From: Streptococcus caballi DSM 19004
GTDB taxonomy: Bacteria > Bacillota > Bacilli > Lactobacillales > Streptococcaceae
Assembly (NCBI RefSeq): GCF_000379985.1
Contig: NZ_KB904096.1
Location: forward strand, 216-64,215
Length of the DNA stretch: 64,000 nt
Direction of reading: 5' to 3'
Below, piece by piece: positions 1 through 7,866 of the stretch. The notes under the pieces are model-generated. The model was given only the letters and a program-made list of their open reading frames with translations, had not been told where the DNA came from and did no database searches. How positions within the stretch are numbered: the first letter of the stretch is position 1; every line of letters begins with the position of its first letter. The translations under genes were made by a program, and so were the position numbers.

Positions 1-5
1 GATGT

Positions 6-47
6 GGGCTTATAGCCCCTGTTCAAACCACCCGTTAGACGGGTGGT
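6..47. repeat. Two adjacent hairpins, possible IS200/IS605-type end remnant
   Basis: Seen: a short hairpin GGGCT-tat-AGCCC (6-18) followed by a perfect 9-bp hairpin ACCACCCGT-tag-ACGGGTGGT (27-47). No U-tract follows, so this is not an ordinary terminator. Subterminal hairpins of this kind are typical of IS200/IS605-family ends. No transposase is present in the window, so the identity is a guess. Confidence 0.3.
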
Positions 48-147
48 CATGATTAGCGGCATTATTGCGAGCTCATCAGAGTGCAACCAATTGATCAACT
101 GATTTTGACTAGGTCTTGTTAGCTTGAAATTGTTTATAAAAAGGGAA

Positions 148-243
148 GAGCACTTGATTGTTACCAAGTGCTCAGGAGATTTATGAAAAGGGAAAATAAT
201 TTTAGGAGAGATTATTTTCCCAACGGTTTGAGATAAACCGTTG
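148..243. repeat. Cluster of three stem-loops upstream of fau
   Basis: Three perfect inverted repeats follow one another: a 9-bp stem at 148-173 (loop 8), an 11-bp stem at 190-221 (loop 10) and a 9-bp stem at 221-243 (loop 5) followed by TTTT. Only the last resembles an intrinsic terminator, perhaps for a gene left of the window. I see no open reading frame in 1-367. Confidence 0.45.
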
Positions 244-331
244 TTTTAGGATGGTTTAAGTATAGTAAAGGAAGCTTAAAAAATTCTTAAATATATTCAG
301 GGATTTTTCTAAAAGTAGCAGCTTTAAAATT

Positions 332-361
332 TTAGCAATAAATAGGCTTTCATGATATGAT
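332..361 (+). promoter_or_regulatory. Promoter of fau, extended -10, leaderless geometry
   Basis: Extended -10 TGATATGAT with hexamer TATGAT at 356-361 and a weak -35 TTAGCA at 332-337 (18-bp spacer). Only six bases separate the hexamer from the ATG at 368, so transcription should start at or next to the A of the start codon. There is no Shine-Dalgarno sequence. Confidence 0.6.
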
Positions 362-367
362 AGTAGC

Positions 368-895
368 ATGGAAAAACGAGAATTAAGACAAACGGTTATC
401 GGGGAGCTCAAGGCTCAAGACTCTGATTTGAAAAAGAAAAAGGATAAGCAATTGCTGCAAGAATTGGTGGCGACAAAAGCTTATCAAGATAGTCAGGTCA
501 TTGCGACTTACCTGGCTTTTGATTTTGAGTATGATACCAGTCTCTTGATAGAGCAGGCAAAAAGGGATGGTAAGCTAATCGTGGTGCCCAAGACTTATCC
601 CAAGGGGCGAATGATTTTTGGTCTTTATGATGAAAAGGAATTAGCTCCAACACGTTTTGGTTTGAGGGAGCCAGTCAGTGATGAAGCTTTTGACAAAAAT
701 CAAATTGATTTGATCCATGTGCCTGGTGTGGTTTTCAATGGTCAGGGCTTTCGAGTTGGCTATGGCGCAGGTTATTATGACCGTTATTTGTCAGACTACA
801 GGGGGACGACGATTAGCACTATTTATGATTTTCAAATGGCTGATTTCAAAGCGGGTACACATGACATTGCTGTTAAGGAGGTGTTAGTCAAATGA
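368..895 (+). CDS. fau: 5-formyltetrahydrofolate cyclo-ligase
   Basis: The enzyme converts 5-formyl-THF to 5,10-methenyl-THF with ATP in the cytosol, salvaging folate for one-carbon metabolism. The 175-residue product has the usual length and ends in the hallmark GYGAGYYDRY block (131-140), which forms part of the ATP/substrate site. The start is fixed by the family-like N-terminus (MEKRELRQ). Its stop overlaps the rhomboid start by four bases, so the two are translated as one unit. The mRNA appears leaderless. Family assignment is firm; the promoter geometry is inferred. Confidence 0.9.
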   Translation: MEKRELRQTVIGELKAQDSDLKKKKDKQLLQELVATKAYQDSQVIATYLAFDFEYDTSLLIEQAKRDGKLIVVPKTYPKGRMIFGLYDEKELAPTRFGLREPVSDEAFDKNQIDLIHVPGVVFNGQGFRVGYGAGYYDRYLSDYRGTTISTIYDFQMADFKAGTHDIAVKEVLVK

Positions 896-1566
896 AAGAG
901 TTGAAGAAAAGCCCAGTAACCCTATTCTTACTTTCCATGACGACCTTGATTTTTCTTGGCATGCAAATCCTTTATTTTGGACGTGCTAGCTCTAGTCAGG
1001 CGGTTTTTGAGTTTGGTGGCATGTTTGGTAATTATGTAAAAGCCTATCCAAGTCAGCTGTGGCGCCTAATTACACCGATTTTTGTCCATATTGGCTGGGA
1101 GCATTTTTTCTTTAATGCTTTAGCGCTTTATTTTGTAGGGCAAATGGCAGAGCAGCTCTGGGGGTCAATTAATTTCTTTTTGCTCTATATATTGTCAGGC
1201 GTGATGGGAAATGTCTTTACCCTATTTTTCACGCCAGATGTTGTAGCGGCTGGGGCTTCGACTTCCTTGTTTGGCACCTTTGCGGCTATTGCTGTATTGG
1301 GTTATTTTGGCAGAAATCATTACCTACGAGAAGTTGGTAGATCGTATCAAGCCCTGATTCTCATCAATCTCCTCTTCAATCTCTTTAGCCCAAGTATCAG
1401 CCTTGTTGGCCATTTGGGAGGATTGGTCGGAGGCATCTTATGTGCCATTTTTTTACCAACGGTAGTTGACAAAAGACTTTTTGCTCCTTCAAAACGTTTT
1501 TTGAGTTTTCTTGTTTATTTGGCCTTGTTAGGTGGTTTGTTGATTTTCAGCTTGTTAATAAAATAA
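892..1566 (+). CDS. Rhomboid family intramembrane serine protease
   Basis: This 224-residue polytopic membrane protein has about six to seven hydrophobic segments. The catalytic serine lies in GASTSLFG (121-128, S123); many rhomboids have GxSG there, and here the fourth position is T. The partner histidine is H174 in LVGHLGG. The conserved HxxxEHFFFN stretch (66-75) is also present. The fau-rhomboid pairing is common in streptococci. The substrate is unknown. The stop codon lies inside the shared terminator. Confidence 0.85.
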   Translation: MKELKKSPVTLFLLSMTTLIFLGMQILYFGRASSSQAVFEFGGMFGNYVKAYPSQLWRLITPIFVHIGWEHFFFNALALYFVGQMAEQLWGSINFFLLYILSGVMGNVFTLFFTPDVVAAGASTSLFGTFAAIAVLGYFGRNHYLREVGRSYQALILINLLFNLFSPSISLVGHLGGLVGGILCAIFLPTVVDKRLFAPSKRFLSFLVYLALLGGLLIFSLLIK

Positions 1567-1601
1567 AAAGATTTAGGAAGCCTAACTTCCTAAATCTTTT
1601 T
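1565..1601. terminator. Bidirectional terminator between rhomboid gene and galU
   Basis: Perfect 16-bp stem (1565-1580 with 1586-1601), five-base loop, with A-runs and T-runs on both flanks so it can end transcription from either side. Its base contains the TAA stop of the rhomboid gene (1564-1566) and the stop of galU (1600-1602, minus). Confidence 0.9.
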
Positions 1602-2502
1602 ATTTTTCAGATTTACCTTCAAGGGTTTTACCAAGCTGGATGATGTACTGTTTCAAATCATCCTTGACTTGTGGGTGTTGAAGGGCATAGTCAATAGACG
1701 TTTTCATGAAGCCAAATTTATCGCCAACGTCATAACGTTTTCCAGTAAATTCACGAGCAAAAACACGCTGTGTTTTATTTAGAGTGTCGATAGCGTCGGT
1801 CAATTGAATTTCGTTACCGGCACCAGGCTCTTGTGTTTCAAGAATATCAAAAATTTCAGGCGTCAGCAAATAACGGCCAATAATAGCTAGGTCACTCGGC
1901 GCTTCTTCAGGAGCTGGTTTTTCGACAAATGTACTCACACTGTAGCGGCCATCAATACCGTCACCATGAGGGGCAATAACGCCATAAGCTGAAACTTCTT
2001 CGTGAGGGACTGGCATGACAGCAATAGTCGAAGCATGGGTTGCTTCATAGTCATCCATTAATTGTTTTGTCAAAGGAACAGCTTTTGGATTAGTGATGTC
2101 CATAAGGTCATCGCCAAGCATAACAACAAAAGGTTCGTTACCGACAAAAGCTTTGGCCTGAAGAACTGCATCTCCCAGTCCACGAGGATGACTTTGACGG
2201 ATAAAGTGGAGGCGAATACCAGTCGTTTCATCTACCAGTTTTAAGAGGTCCGTTTTGCCTTTTGCTTTTAGGTTATATTCTAACTCGAAGTTTGAATCAA
2301 AGTGATCTTCGATGGAACGTTTAGACTTACCAGTGACTACCAAGATATCTTCAATGCCAGATTTTAGCGCTTCTTCAACGATAAATTGAATAGTTGGTTT
2401 ATCAACGATAGGAAGCATTTCTTTAGCCAATGCTTTAGTTGCTGGTAAGAAACGAGTTCCAAGACCTGCTGCAGGAATAACAGCTTTTCTAACTTTTTTC
2501 AT
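1600..2502 (-). CDS. galU: UTP-glucose-1-phosphate uridylyltransferase
   Basis: The enzyme makes UDP-glucose from UTP and glucose-1-phosphate for capsule, glycolipid and teichoic acid precursors. The 300 residues carry the nucleotidyltransferase signature [19 protein letters not shown] (about 11-29) and the VMLGDDL metal site. It lies 48 bp downstream of gpsA on the same strand, as in other streptococci, and is probably co-transcribed. In this organism it could also feed on glucose-1-phosphate from the two GH94 phosphorylases in this window (inference). Confidence 0.95.
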   Translation of the reverse strand: MKKVRKAVIPAAGLGTRFLPATKALAKEMLPIVDKPTIQFIVEEALKSGIEDILVVTGKSKRSIEDHFDSNFELEYNLKAKGKTDLLKLVDETTGIRLHFIRQSHPRGLGDAVLQAKAFVGNEPFVVMLGDDLMDITNPKAVPLTKQLMDDYEATHASTIAVMPVPHEEVSAYGVIAPHGDGIDGRYSVSTFVEKPAPEEAPSDLAIIGRYLLTPEIFDILETQEPGAGNEIQLTDAIDTLNKTQRVFAREFTGKRYDVGDKFGFMKTSIDYALQHPQVKDDLKQYIIQLGKTLEGKSEK

Positions 2503-2550
2503 GACAATCTCCCTTTGTTTATTAGCTACATTATATCATAATTGGCCAAA

Positions 2551-3567
2551 TCATTGCCACTCATTTTCTGACTTAAACTCATTGGACATCATGCCTAGGA
2601 TGCTTTCTTTAATATCTGCTCCTTCGTAAATCGTTTGGTAAATAGCAGTCGTGATAGGCATGTAAACACCGAGTTCCTTGGATAATTCGTAGGCTACTTT
2701 GGTTGTTGAAATACCTTCAATAACCATCCCCATGTTCTTCTCAATATCTTCTAATTTTTCACCACGACCAAGAGCATCACCAGCGCGCCAATTTCGGGAA
2801 TGAACAGAGGTTCCTGTGACAATTAAGTCTCCAACCCCAGAAAGGCCGCTGTAAGTGAGTGGATTAGCGCCTAGTTTAACACCTAGACGGGTAATTTCAG
2901 CCAAACCACGCGTGATAACAGCCGCTTTTGCATTGTCTCCGTAACCTAGTCCGTGTAGAGCTCCGGCACCGACCGCGATGATATTTTTCAGAGCACCAGC
3001 TGTTTCTACGCCAATAACATCTGTATTGGTATAGAGGCGAAAGTAGCTATTGCTGAATAATTCTTGAACGTATTTTGCGGCCGTCAAATCTTTAGAAGCT
3101 GCAGTGATGAGGGTGATATCGCGAACAATGGTTTCCTCAGCATGGCTTGGTCCTGAGACGACAACAATTTCAGAGCGGAGGTCAGCGGGAATTTCCTCTT
3201 CCAAGATAGTAGATAAGCGTTCATGAGTACCAGGCTCAAGTCCTTTAGAAGCATGCATGATGATCACTTTGTGATCTAAGATTTCAGCAACTTGTTTGGC
3301 AACCAAACGTGTGACCTTAGTTGGGACTACAAAGAGTACAGCATCAACGCCAGATAGGGCTTCACTTAAATCCAGCGTTGCCTTGATTTTGCTATCAATG
3401 ACCACATCTTTGAAGTAATGCTTGTTGGTGTGGTCGGTATTTAATTCTTCGATTTGTGCTGGGATGTTGCCCCAAAGGGTGACATCGTGACCATTGTCGT
3501 TGAGTACTTGAGCAAGGGCAGTTCCCCATGAGCCAGGCCCTAAAACTGCAATTTTTTGTTTTGTCAT
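2551..3567 (-). CDS. gpsA: NAD(P)+-dependent glycerol-3-phosphate dehydrogenase
   Basis: The enzyme reduces dihydroxyacetone phosphate to sn-glycerol-3-phosphate for phospholipid and lipoteichoic acid synthesis. The 338 residues start with the Rossmann motif [11 protein letters not shown] (9-19), and a conserved [13 protein letters not shown] stretch includes the catalytic lysine region. It is the first gene of the gpsA-galU unit. The start at 3567 follows a Shine-Dalgarno-like GAAAGAGGA on the minus strand, and a good promoter lies upstream (3608-3636). Confidence 0.95.
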   Translation of the reverse strand: MTKQKIAVLGPGSWGTALAQVLNDNGHDVTLWGNIPAQIEELNTDHTNKHYFKDVVIDSKIKATLDLSEALSGVDAVLFVVPTKVTRLVAKQVAEILDHKVIIMHASKGLEPGTHERLSTILEEEIPADLRSEIVVVSGPSHAEETIVRDITLITAASKDLTAAKYVQELFSNSYFRLYTNTDVIGVETAGALKNIIAVGAGALHGLGYGDNAKAAVITRGLAEITRLGVKLGANPLTYSGLSGVGDLIVTGTSVHSRNWRAGDALGRGEKLEDIEKNMGMVIEGISTTKVAYELSKELGVYMPITTAIYQTIYEGADIKESILGMMSNEFKSENEWQ

Positions 3568-3607
3568 CGGCTTTCCTCTTTCTAAACGAGTAAACTGTAA
3601 TCACTTT

Positions 3608-3636
3608 ATTATAACATACGGACTTTAGAATGTCTT
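3608..3636 (-). promoter_or_regulatory. Promoter of gpsA-galU
   Basis: On the minus strand: -35 AAGACA (3631-3636), 17-bp spacer, -10 TATAAT (3608-3613) preceded by TGT, i.e. an extended -10. It points at gpsA, 40 bases downstream. Confidence 0.65.
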
Positions 3637-3668
3637 TGACCGGCTGGGAAATAGTTTTGAGCTGAATT

Positions 3669-3697
3669 TTGCTTTTGCTTGACGAATATTTTATAAT
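3669..3697 (+). promoter_or_regulatory. dut-radA promoter with overlapping cin-box-like element
   Basis: A sigma-A type -10 TATAAT (3692-3697) with a weak TTGCTT -35 (3669-3674, 17-bp spacer) overlaps GACGAATA at 3681-3688. The latter matches seven of eight bases of the streptococcal SigX cin-box TACGAATA. A T-rich stretch follows it. Pneumococcal dut-radA is a late-competence operon, which gives the match context. Confidence 0.5.
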
Positions 3698-3724
3698 AAA
3701 GAGACTAAAATCAAGGAGAAAGTC

Positions 3725-4171
3725 ATGTCAAAAATTCGAGGATTTGAGCTGGTTTCCAGCTTTACAGATGAAAAGTTACTTCCCAAACGCGAGACAGCTC
3801 ACGCAGCTGGCTATGATTTGAAGGTGGCAGAGCGTACTGAAATCGCAGCAGGGCAGATTGTACTTGTCCCCACTGGAGTCAAAGCCTACATGCAGCCTGG
3901 CGAAGTACTTTACCTTTATGACCGTTCGTCAAATCCACGCAAGAAAGGTCTGGTTTTGATCAATTCAGTTGGTGTCATTGATGGTGACTATTATGGTAAC
4001 CCAACTAACGAGGGTCATATCTTTGCCCAAATGCAAAATATCACAGATAAAACAGTCGTATTGGAAGCTGGGGAACGCATTGTCCAGGGAGTTTTCGCAC
4101 CATTTTTGATTGCTGATGGCGATGAAGCTGATGGCGTAAGGACAGGTGGCTTTGGCAGTACGGGGAAATAG
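3725..4171 (+). CDS. dut: dUTP diphosphatase
   Basis: The enzyme hydrolyses dUTP to dUMP and pyrophosphate, keeping uracil out of DNA. The 148-residue product is of the homotrimer type: motif 1 AAGYDLKVAE near the N-terminus, an RSS-containing substrate motif (DRSSNPRKKGL), the uracil-binding VGVIDGDYYG loop and a C-terminal TGGFGSTGK arm. The ATG follows AAGGAGA by a good spacing. It heads the unit leading to radA. Confidence 0.92.
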   Translation: MSKIRGFELVSSFTDEKLLPKRETAHAAGYDLKVAERTEIAAGQIVLVPTGVKAYMQPGEVLYLYDRSSNPRKKGLVLINSVGVIDGDYYGNPTNEGHIFAQMQNITDKTVVLEAGERIVQGVFAPFLIADGDEADGVRTGGFGSTGK

Positions 4172-4646
4172 GAAATGGGAGATTGTTTGCTGTCATTGAT
4201 ATGCAGACAGATTATGTTGGCATAGAAAAAGATATATGCCAATGCTATCCCAGTTAAAAAGATTAATGCCAAAATTCAAGGCTACCCAAAAGATAGGGCT
4301 AATTCTATCGTCAACTGCTTTTTCTGGAAGCTAACAAGGAAGCCAAAAACTTTTGCTCAAGGGTTGTCCTTGGTCTCCAATCATATTTTTGGAAAGCGGC
4401 GAGCATTTTGCTTTACAAATCCAAATTTTTTACAGTTTCTACAAGAAAAAGGTACCACTCTCTTGAATTTGTCGGTGTTGATGGGATGCCCGTGTCAAGT
4501 ATTACGTTCTTGCTTCCAGCAAGTTGGGCTTTCTAACTAGTGTAGAGTTATCTGCCATTGGTGTTGTCAGAAAGAGAATTTTCCAAAAACTAGGAAAAAG
4601 TGGTAAGCAGCAATTGTTAGCATTAAAGGAGAATTATCATAGCTAA
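4172..4646 (+). pseudogene. Degenerate isochorismatase-like cysteine hydrolase
   Basis: Between dut and radA, pieces of an isochorismatase/nicotinamidase-like protein can be read in shifting frames: FAVIDMQTDYV near 4187, a K-R-A-S-x-F type segment near 4395, a GVDGMPCQV block near 4480 resembling the G-V-D-x-x-C active-site region, and a C-terminal IGVVRKRIFQKLGKSG stretch. Several stops and frameshifts separate them. The last fragment's TAA (4644-4646) overlaps the radA initiation region, so the intact ancestor would have been coupled to radA. Family identity is inferred from short motifs only. Confidence 0.5.
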
Positions 4647-6000
4647 GAAAAAATCAACCTTTGTCTGTCAGGAATGTGGCTACAATTCACCAAAGTATTT
4701 AGGGCGTTGTCCTAACTGTTCTTCTTGGTCTTCCTTTGTGGAAGAAGTTGAAGTTCAGGAGGTCAAAAACGCACGTGTCAGCTTGACAGGTGAGAAAAGT
4801 AAGCCAACCAAGCTCAAAGATGTTTCTTCGATCAATTATGCCCGTGTTAAAACAGACATGGACGAATTCAACCGTGTGCTGGGTGGAGGTGTAGTGCCGG
4901 GGTCTCTAGTTCTTATTGGTGGTGATCCAGGTATTGGAAAATCGACGCTCTTGTTGCAGGTCTCTACTCAGTTGGCTGATAAAGGAACTGTACTTTATGT
5001 ATCTGGTGAAGAATCGGCTGAGCAAATCAAATTGCGCAGTGAGCGTCTGGGTGATATTGACAATGAATTTTACCTCTATGCTGAAACCAATATGCAGGCG
5101 GTGCGCAGTCAGATTGAGCAAATCAAGCCTGATTTTCTCATCATTGACTCAATCCAAACTATCATGAGTCCGGAGATTTCTGGAGTTCAAGGGTCTGTTT
5201 CTCAGGTTCGTGAGGTGACAGCTGAGCTTATGCAGTTGGCTAAGACCAACAATATTGCTACCTTTATCGTAGGGCATGTGACCAAGGAAGGTCAGTTGGC
5301 TGGACCTCGGATGCTGGAGCATATGGTGGACACCGTGCTTTATTTTGAAGGGGAGCGCCACCATACTTTCCGTATTCTACGTGCGGTTAAAAACCGCTTT
5401 GGCTCAACCAATGAAATTGGCATTTTTGAGATGCGCTCAGGTGGTTTGATGGAGGTTCTCAACCCAAGTCAGGTCTTTCTGGAAGAGCGCCTAGACGGGG
5501 CAACGGGTTCTGCTATTGTCGTGACTATGGAAGGAAGTCGCCCAATCCTGGCTGAGGTACAGGCTCTGGTGACGCCGACTGTTTTTGGCAATGCTAAGCG
5601 CACCACAACAGGATTAGACTTCAACCGTGTCAGCCTGATTATGGCGGTTTTGGAGAAACGCTGCGGACTGCTTCTACAAAATCAAGATGCTTACCTCAAA
5701 TCAGCTGGCGGTGTTAAACTGGATGAACCTGCTATTGACTTAGCGGTTGCGGTAGCCATTGCTTCCAGTTACAAAGAAAGACCAACCAGTCCACAAGAAG
5801 CATACATCGGTGAAATCGGTTTGACAGGTGAAATCCGTCGTGTCACTCGCATTGAGCAACGTATTTCAGAAGCTGCTAAATTAGGCTTCACTAAGATTTA
5901 TGTTCCCAAAAATTCTTTGACTGGAATTGATGTTCCAAAAAGTATAGAGGTTGTTGGTGTGACAACCGTTGGAGAAGTTTTGAGGAAAGTCTTTACTTGA
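4639..6000 (+). CDS. radA: DNA repair and recombination protein RadA, non-AUG start
   Basis: RadA is a RecA-like helicase that extends D-loops in recombinational repair and transformation. From codon 4639 the protein is 453 residues: a zinc finger with Cys10, Cys13, Cys24 and Cys27, Walker [11 protein letters not shown] (94-103), the RadA motif KNRFG, and a C-terminal Lon-like domain. No ATG, GTG or TTG exists in frame before GTG 4738, which would delete the zinc finger, and a TAA at 4624-4626 closes the frame upstream. The Shine-Dalgarno AAAGGAGA (4625-4632) points to ATA 4639, or ATC 4636 or ATT 4633. Confidence 0.9.
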   Translation: MAKKKSTFVCQECGYNSPKYLGRCPNCSSWSSFVEEVEVQEVKNARVSLTGEKSKPTKLKDVSSINYARVKTDMDEFNRVLGGGVVPGSLVLIGGDPGIGKSTLLLQVSTQLADKGTVLYVSGEESAEQIKLRSERLGDIDNEFYLYAETNMQAVRSQIEQIKPDFLIIDSIQTIMSPEISGVQGSVSQVREVTAELMQLAKTNNIATFIVGHVTKEGQLAGPRMLEHMVDTVLYFEGERHHTFRILRAVKNRFGSTNEIGIFEMRSGGLMEVLNPSQVFLEERLDGATGSAIVVTMEGSRPILAEVQALVTPTVFGNAKRTTTGLDFNRVSLIMAVLEKRCGLLLQNQDAYLKSAGGVKLDEPAIDLAVAVAIASSYKERPTSPQEAYIGEIGLTGEIRRVTRIEQRISEAAKLGFTKIYVPKNSLTGIDVPKSIEVVGVTTVGEVLRKVFT

Positions 6001-6101
6001 AGTTTTTAAACCTTATAGACGACAAGTTTTGGCTAAAATGGTAAGATAGATGAAAAGTTTGAGAATCACATGATTTTTCAAATTTAAGTAAAGGAGTTGC
6101 C

Positions 6102-6596
6102 ATGTCATACTTTGAGAATTTTATAAATGCCAATGCTGCTTATGTGGACCTGCACGGAACAGCTCACCTTCCTATAAAACCTAAGACTAGGGTTGCCATT
6201 GTGACCTGCATGGACTCTCGTCTTCATGTAGCGCCAGCACTGGGATTGGCTTTGGGAGATGCCCATATTTTACGGAATGCAGGTGGGCGCGTTACAGACG
6301 ATGTGATTCGCTCTCTAGTTATTTCTCAGCAGCAGTTGGGGACGAGAGAAATCGTTGTTTTACACCATACAGACTGTGGAGCGCAGAGTTTTACTAATGA
6401 AGACTTTGCTGCCCAACTTCAACAAGATCTAGGTGTGGATGTAGAGGGGCAAGATTTTCTGCCTTTTACAGATGTTGAAGCCAGCGTTCGTGAGGATGTT
6501 GATATATTAAGACAGTCTCCCCTCATTCCAAATGATGTGACGATTAGCGGTGCAGTTTATGACGTGGATACTGGGCGTATTACGGTGGTTGAATAA
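6102..6596 (+). CDS. Beta-class carbonic anhydrase
   Basis: A cytosolic zinc enzyme interconverting CO2 and bicarbonate, needed for carboxylation reactions at ambient CO2. The 164 residues contain the beta-class zinc ligands Cys36 in the CMDSR motif (36-40) and His89/Cys92 in HHTDCG, plus the Asp-Arg dyad D38/R40. It is short, as in other streptococci. It follows radA by 101 bp, an arrangement also seen in pneumococcus. The ATG is preceded by AAAGGAG. Confidence 0.88.
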   Translation: MSYFENFINANAAYVDLHGTAHLPIKPKTRVAIVTCMDSRLHVAPALGLALGDAHILRNAGGRVTDDVIRSLVISQQQLGTREIVVLHHTDCGAQSFTNEDFAAQLQQDLGVDVEGQDFLPFTDVEASVREDVDILRQSPLIPNDVTISGAVYDVDTGRITVVE

Positions 6597-6699
6597 GCTT
6601 GCTATTTTATTAATGAGTGAACAGCTGTATGAAAGAGTAAGAAAGTTGGACGTTATTAATTTACCTACCTTTTATTGTGAATACAAAATTATAGTAGTT

Positions 6700-6738
6700 A
6701 AAAAAGAAACGCATTTGTAATAAATGTGTTTCTTTTTT
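6700..6738. terminator. Terminator after carbonic anhydrase gene
   Basis: A 17-base arm at 6700-6716 pairs with 6722-6738 (one wobble) and is flanked by A6 and T6 runs. It closes the dut-radA unit and separates it from rgg. Confidence 0.85.
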
Positions 6739-6827
6739 AATGAAAAACGCTAGCTATGTAACATTTAATTGTTAAAATATTAAGGAATAAGAAACAAGTA
6801 ATAAATGCAAATATTCTATTTTTTATC

Positions 6828-6876
6828 TATACTAGGCTATCTTAACATCGTTAAATTTAACAATACTATAGTATTG
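6828..6876 (+). promoter_or_regulatory. rgg promoter region with 16-bp palindrome
   Basis: A -10 TATACT lies at 6828-6833 without a clear -35. Downstream, CAATACTATAGTATTG (6861-6876) is a perfect 16-bp palindrome, 43 bp before the rgg start. It could be an operator for Rgg autoregulation; this is inference from position and symmetry. The rest of 6597-6919 holds only the terminator above. Confidence 0.45.
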
Positions 6877-6919
6877 CTGAATGGAACTGGTGTTTCATAT
6901 ATGTAATTAGGAGGTTGTT

Positions 6920-7780
6920 GTGCAAAGATTATTAGGGAAAGCTTTTAAGATAATTAGAGAGTCGAAAGGATTATCTCAGAAAGAGGTTGCGAACGATACT
7001 ATTTCTGTAGCGCAATTATCCCGCTTTGAGAGAGGGGTTAGTGGCTTATCTGTAGATGCTTTTTATGCTTGTTTAAAAAGTATGAATGTCCCTTTAGATG
7101 AGTTTCAGCATGTCTATCATAATTTCACCCAGACAAAAGACATTCAATTTTCAACGGAATTATCCGATGCTTATCTTGAAAAGAATATTTTCAAGATAAA
7201 ACAAATCCTGCAGAGATGCCTTAGTTTAGAAGAGAAGTACCCGCAACAAAGAACCTATAAACTGAATACTATTGTCGTTAAAGCTATCATTTATTATTGT
7301 GATAAGACCGAGGTTGTCCCTAATAAAGATGTTCAATATTTAATGGACTATCTTTTTTCAGTTGAAGAATGGGGACGCTATGAATTGTGGCTTTTTACTA
7401 ATTCTGCAGGTCTTATGACGATTGCTTCCTTAGAAACATTTGCTAGTGAAATGCTTAGCAGGACTCAGTTTTATCAAGAATTACCCGAGAATAGGAAACG
7501 CATTTTGCAGATGCTACTTAATGTTATCAGTGTTTGTATTGAACAGAACCATTTGAATGTAGCTCTTAAGTTTCTTAATTACGTTGAGTCCTTCAAAAAA
7601 CCTGAAGCTGACCTATATGAACATCTTTTGATTAGATACTATAGGGGTTTTTATACTTTTCGTGCAGGAAACCCTGAGGGACTAAAGGATATGCAGCATT
7701 GTGCTGATATCATGACTTACTTAGAATGTTTTGGTACGGCACAGCAAATGAGAGAACAGATTGCCAACCTACAAAGTTAG
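6920..7780 (+). CDS. Rgg/GadR/MutR family transcriptional regulator of gtf
   Basis: The 286-residue protein has an N-terminal XRE-type helix-turn-helix (about 6-60, with SQKEVANDTISVAQLSRFERG) and a C-terminal all-helical repeat domain typical of Rgg proteins, which often bind short peptides. The start is GTG 6920 behind TAGGAGG. It sits immediately upstream of a glucansucrase gene in the same orientation, as Rgg sits before gtfG in S. gordonii, so it most likely activates gtf. No pheromone gene is evident beside it, so peptide control is not supported from this window. Confidence 0.85.
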   Translation: MQRLLGKAFKIIRESKGLSQKEVANDTISVAQLSRFERGVSGLSVDAFYACLKSMNVPLDEFQHVYHNFTQTKDIQFSTELSDAYLEKNIFKIKQILQRCLSLEEKYPQQRTYKLNTIVVKAIIYYCDKTEVVPNKDVQYLMDYLFSVEEWGRYELWLFTNSAGLMTIASLETFASEMLSRTQFYQELPENRKRILQMLLNVISVCIEQNHLNVALKFLNYVESFKKPEADLYEHLLIRYYRGFYTFRAGNPEGLKDMQHCADIMTYLECFGTAQQMREQIANLQS

Positions 7781-7821
7781 ACTAATCAGATATGTAATAA
7801 TATTTTTAATTGATTAAAATC

Positions 7822-7854
7822 AGGTTACAATTACACATTGTAACCTATTTTTAT
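7822..7854 (+). terminator. Hairpin between rgg and gtf
   Basis: A perfect 10-bp stem AGGTTACAAT/ATTGTAACCT (7822-7846, loop five bases) followed by ATTTTTATT, ending just before the gtf ribosome-binding site. It looks like a terminator or attenuator limiting read-through from rgg. Inverted repeats near gtf promoters are also candidate Rgg targets, so it may act as DNA. Confidence 0.6.
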
Positions 7855-7866
7855 TGGAGGAATATT

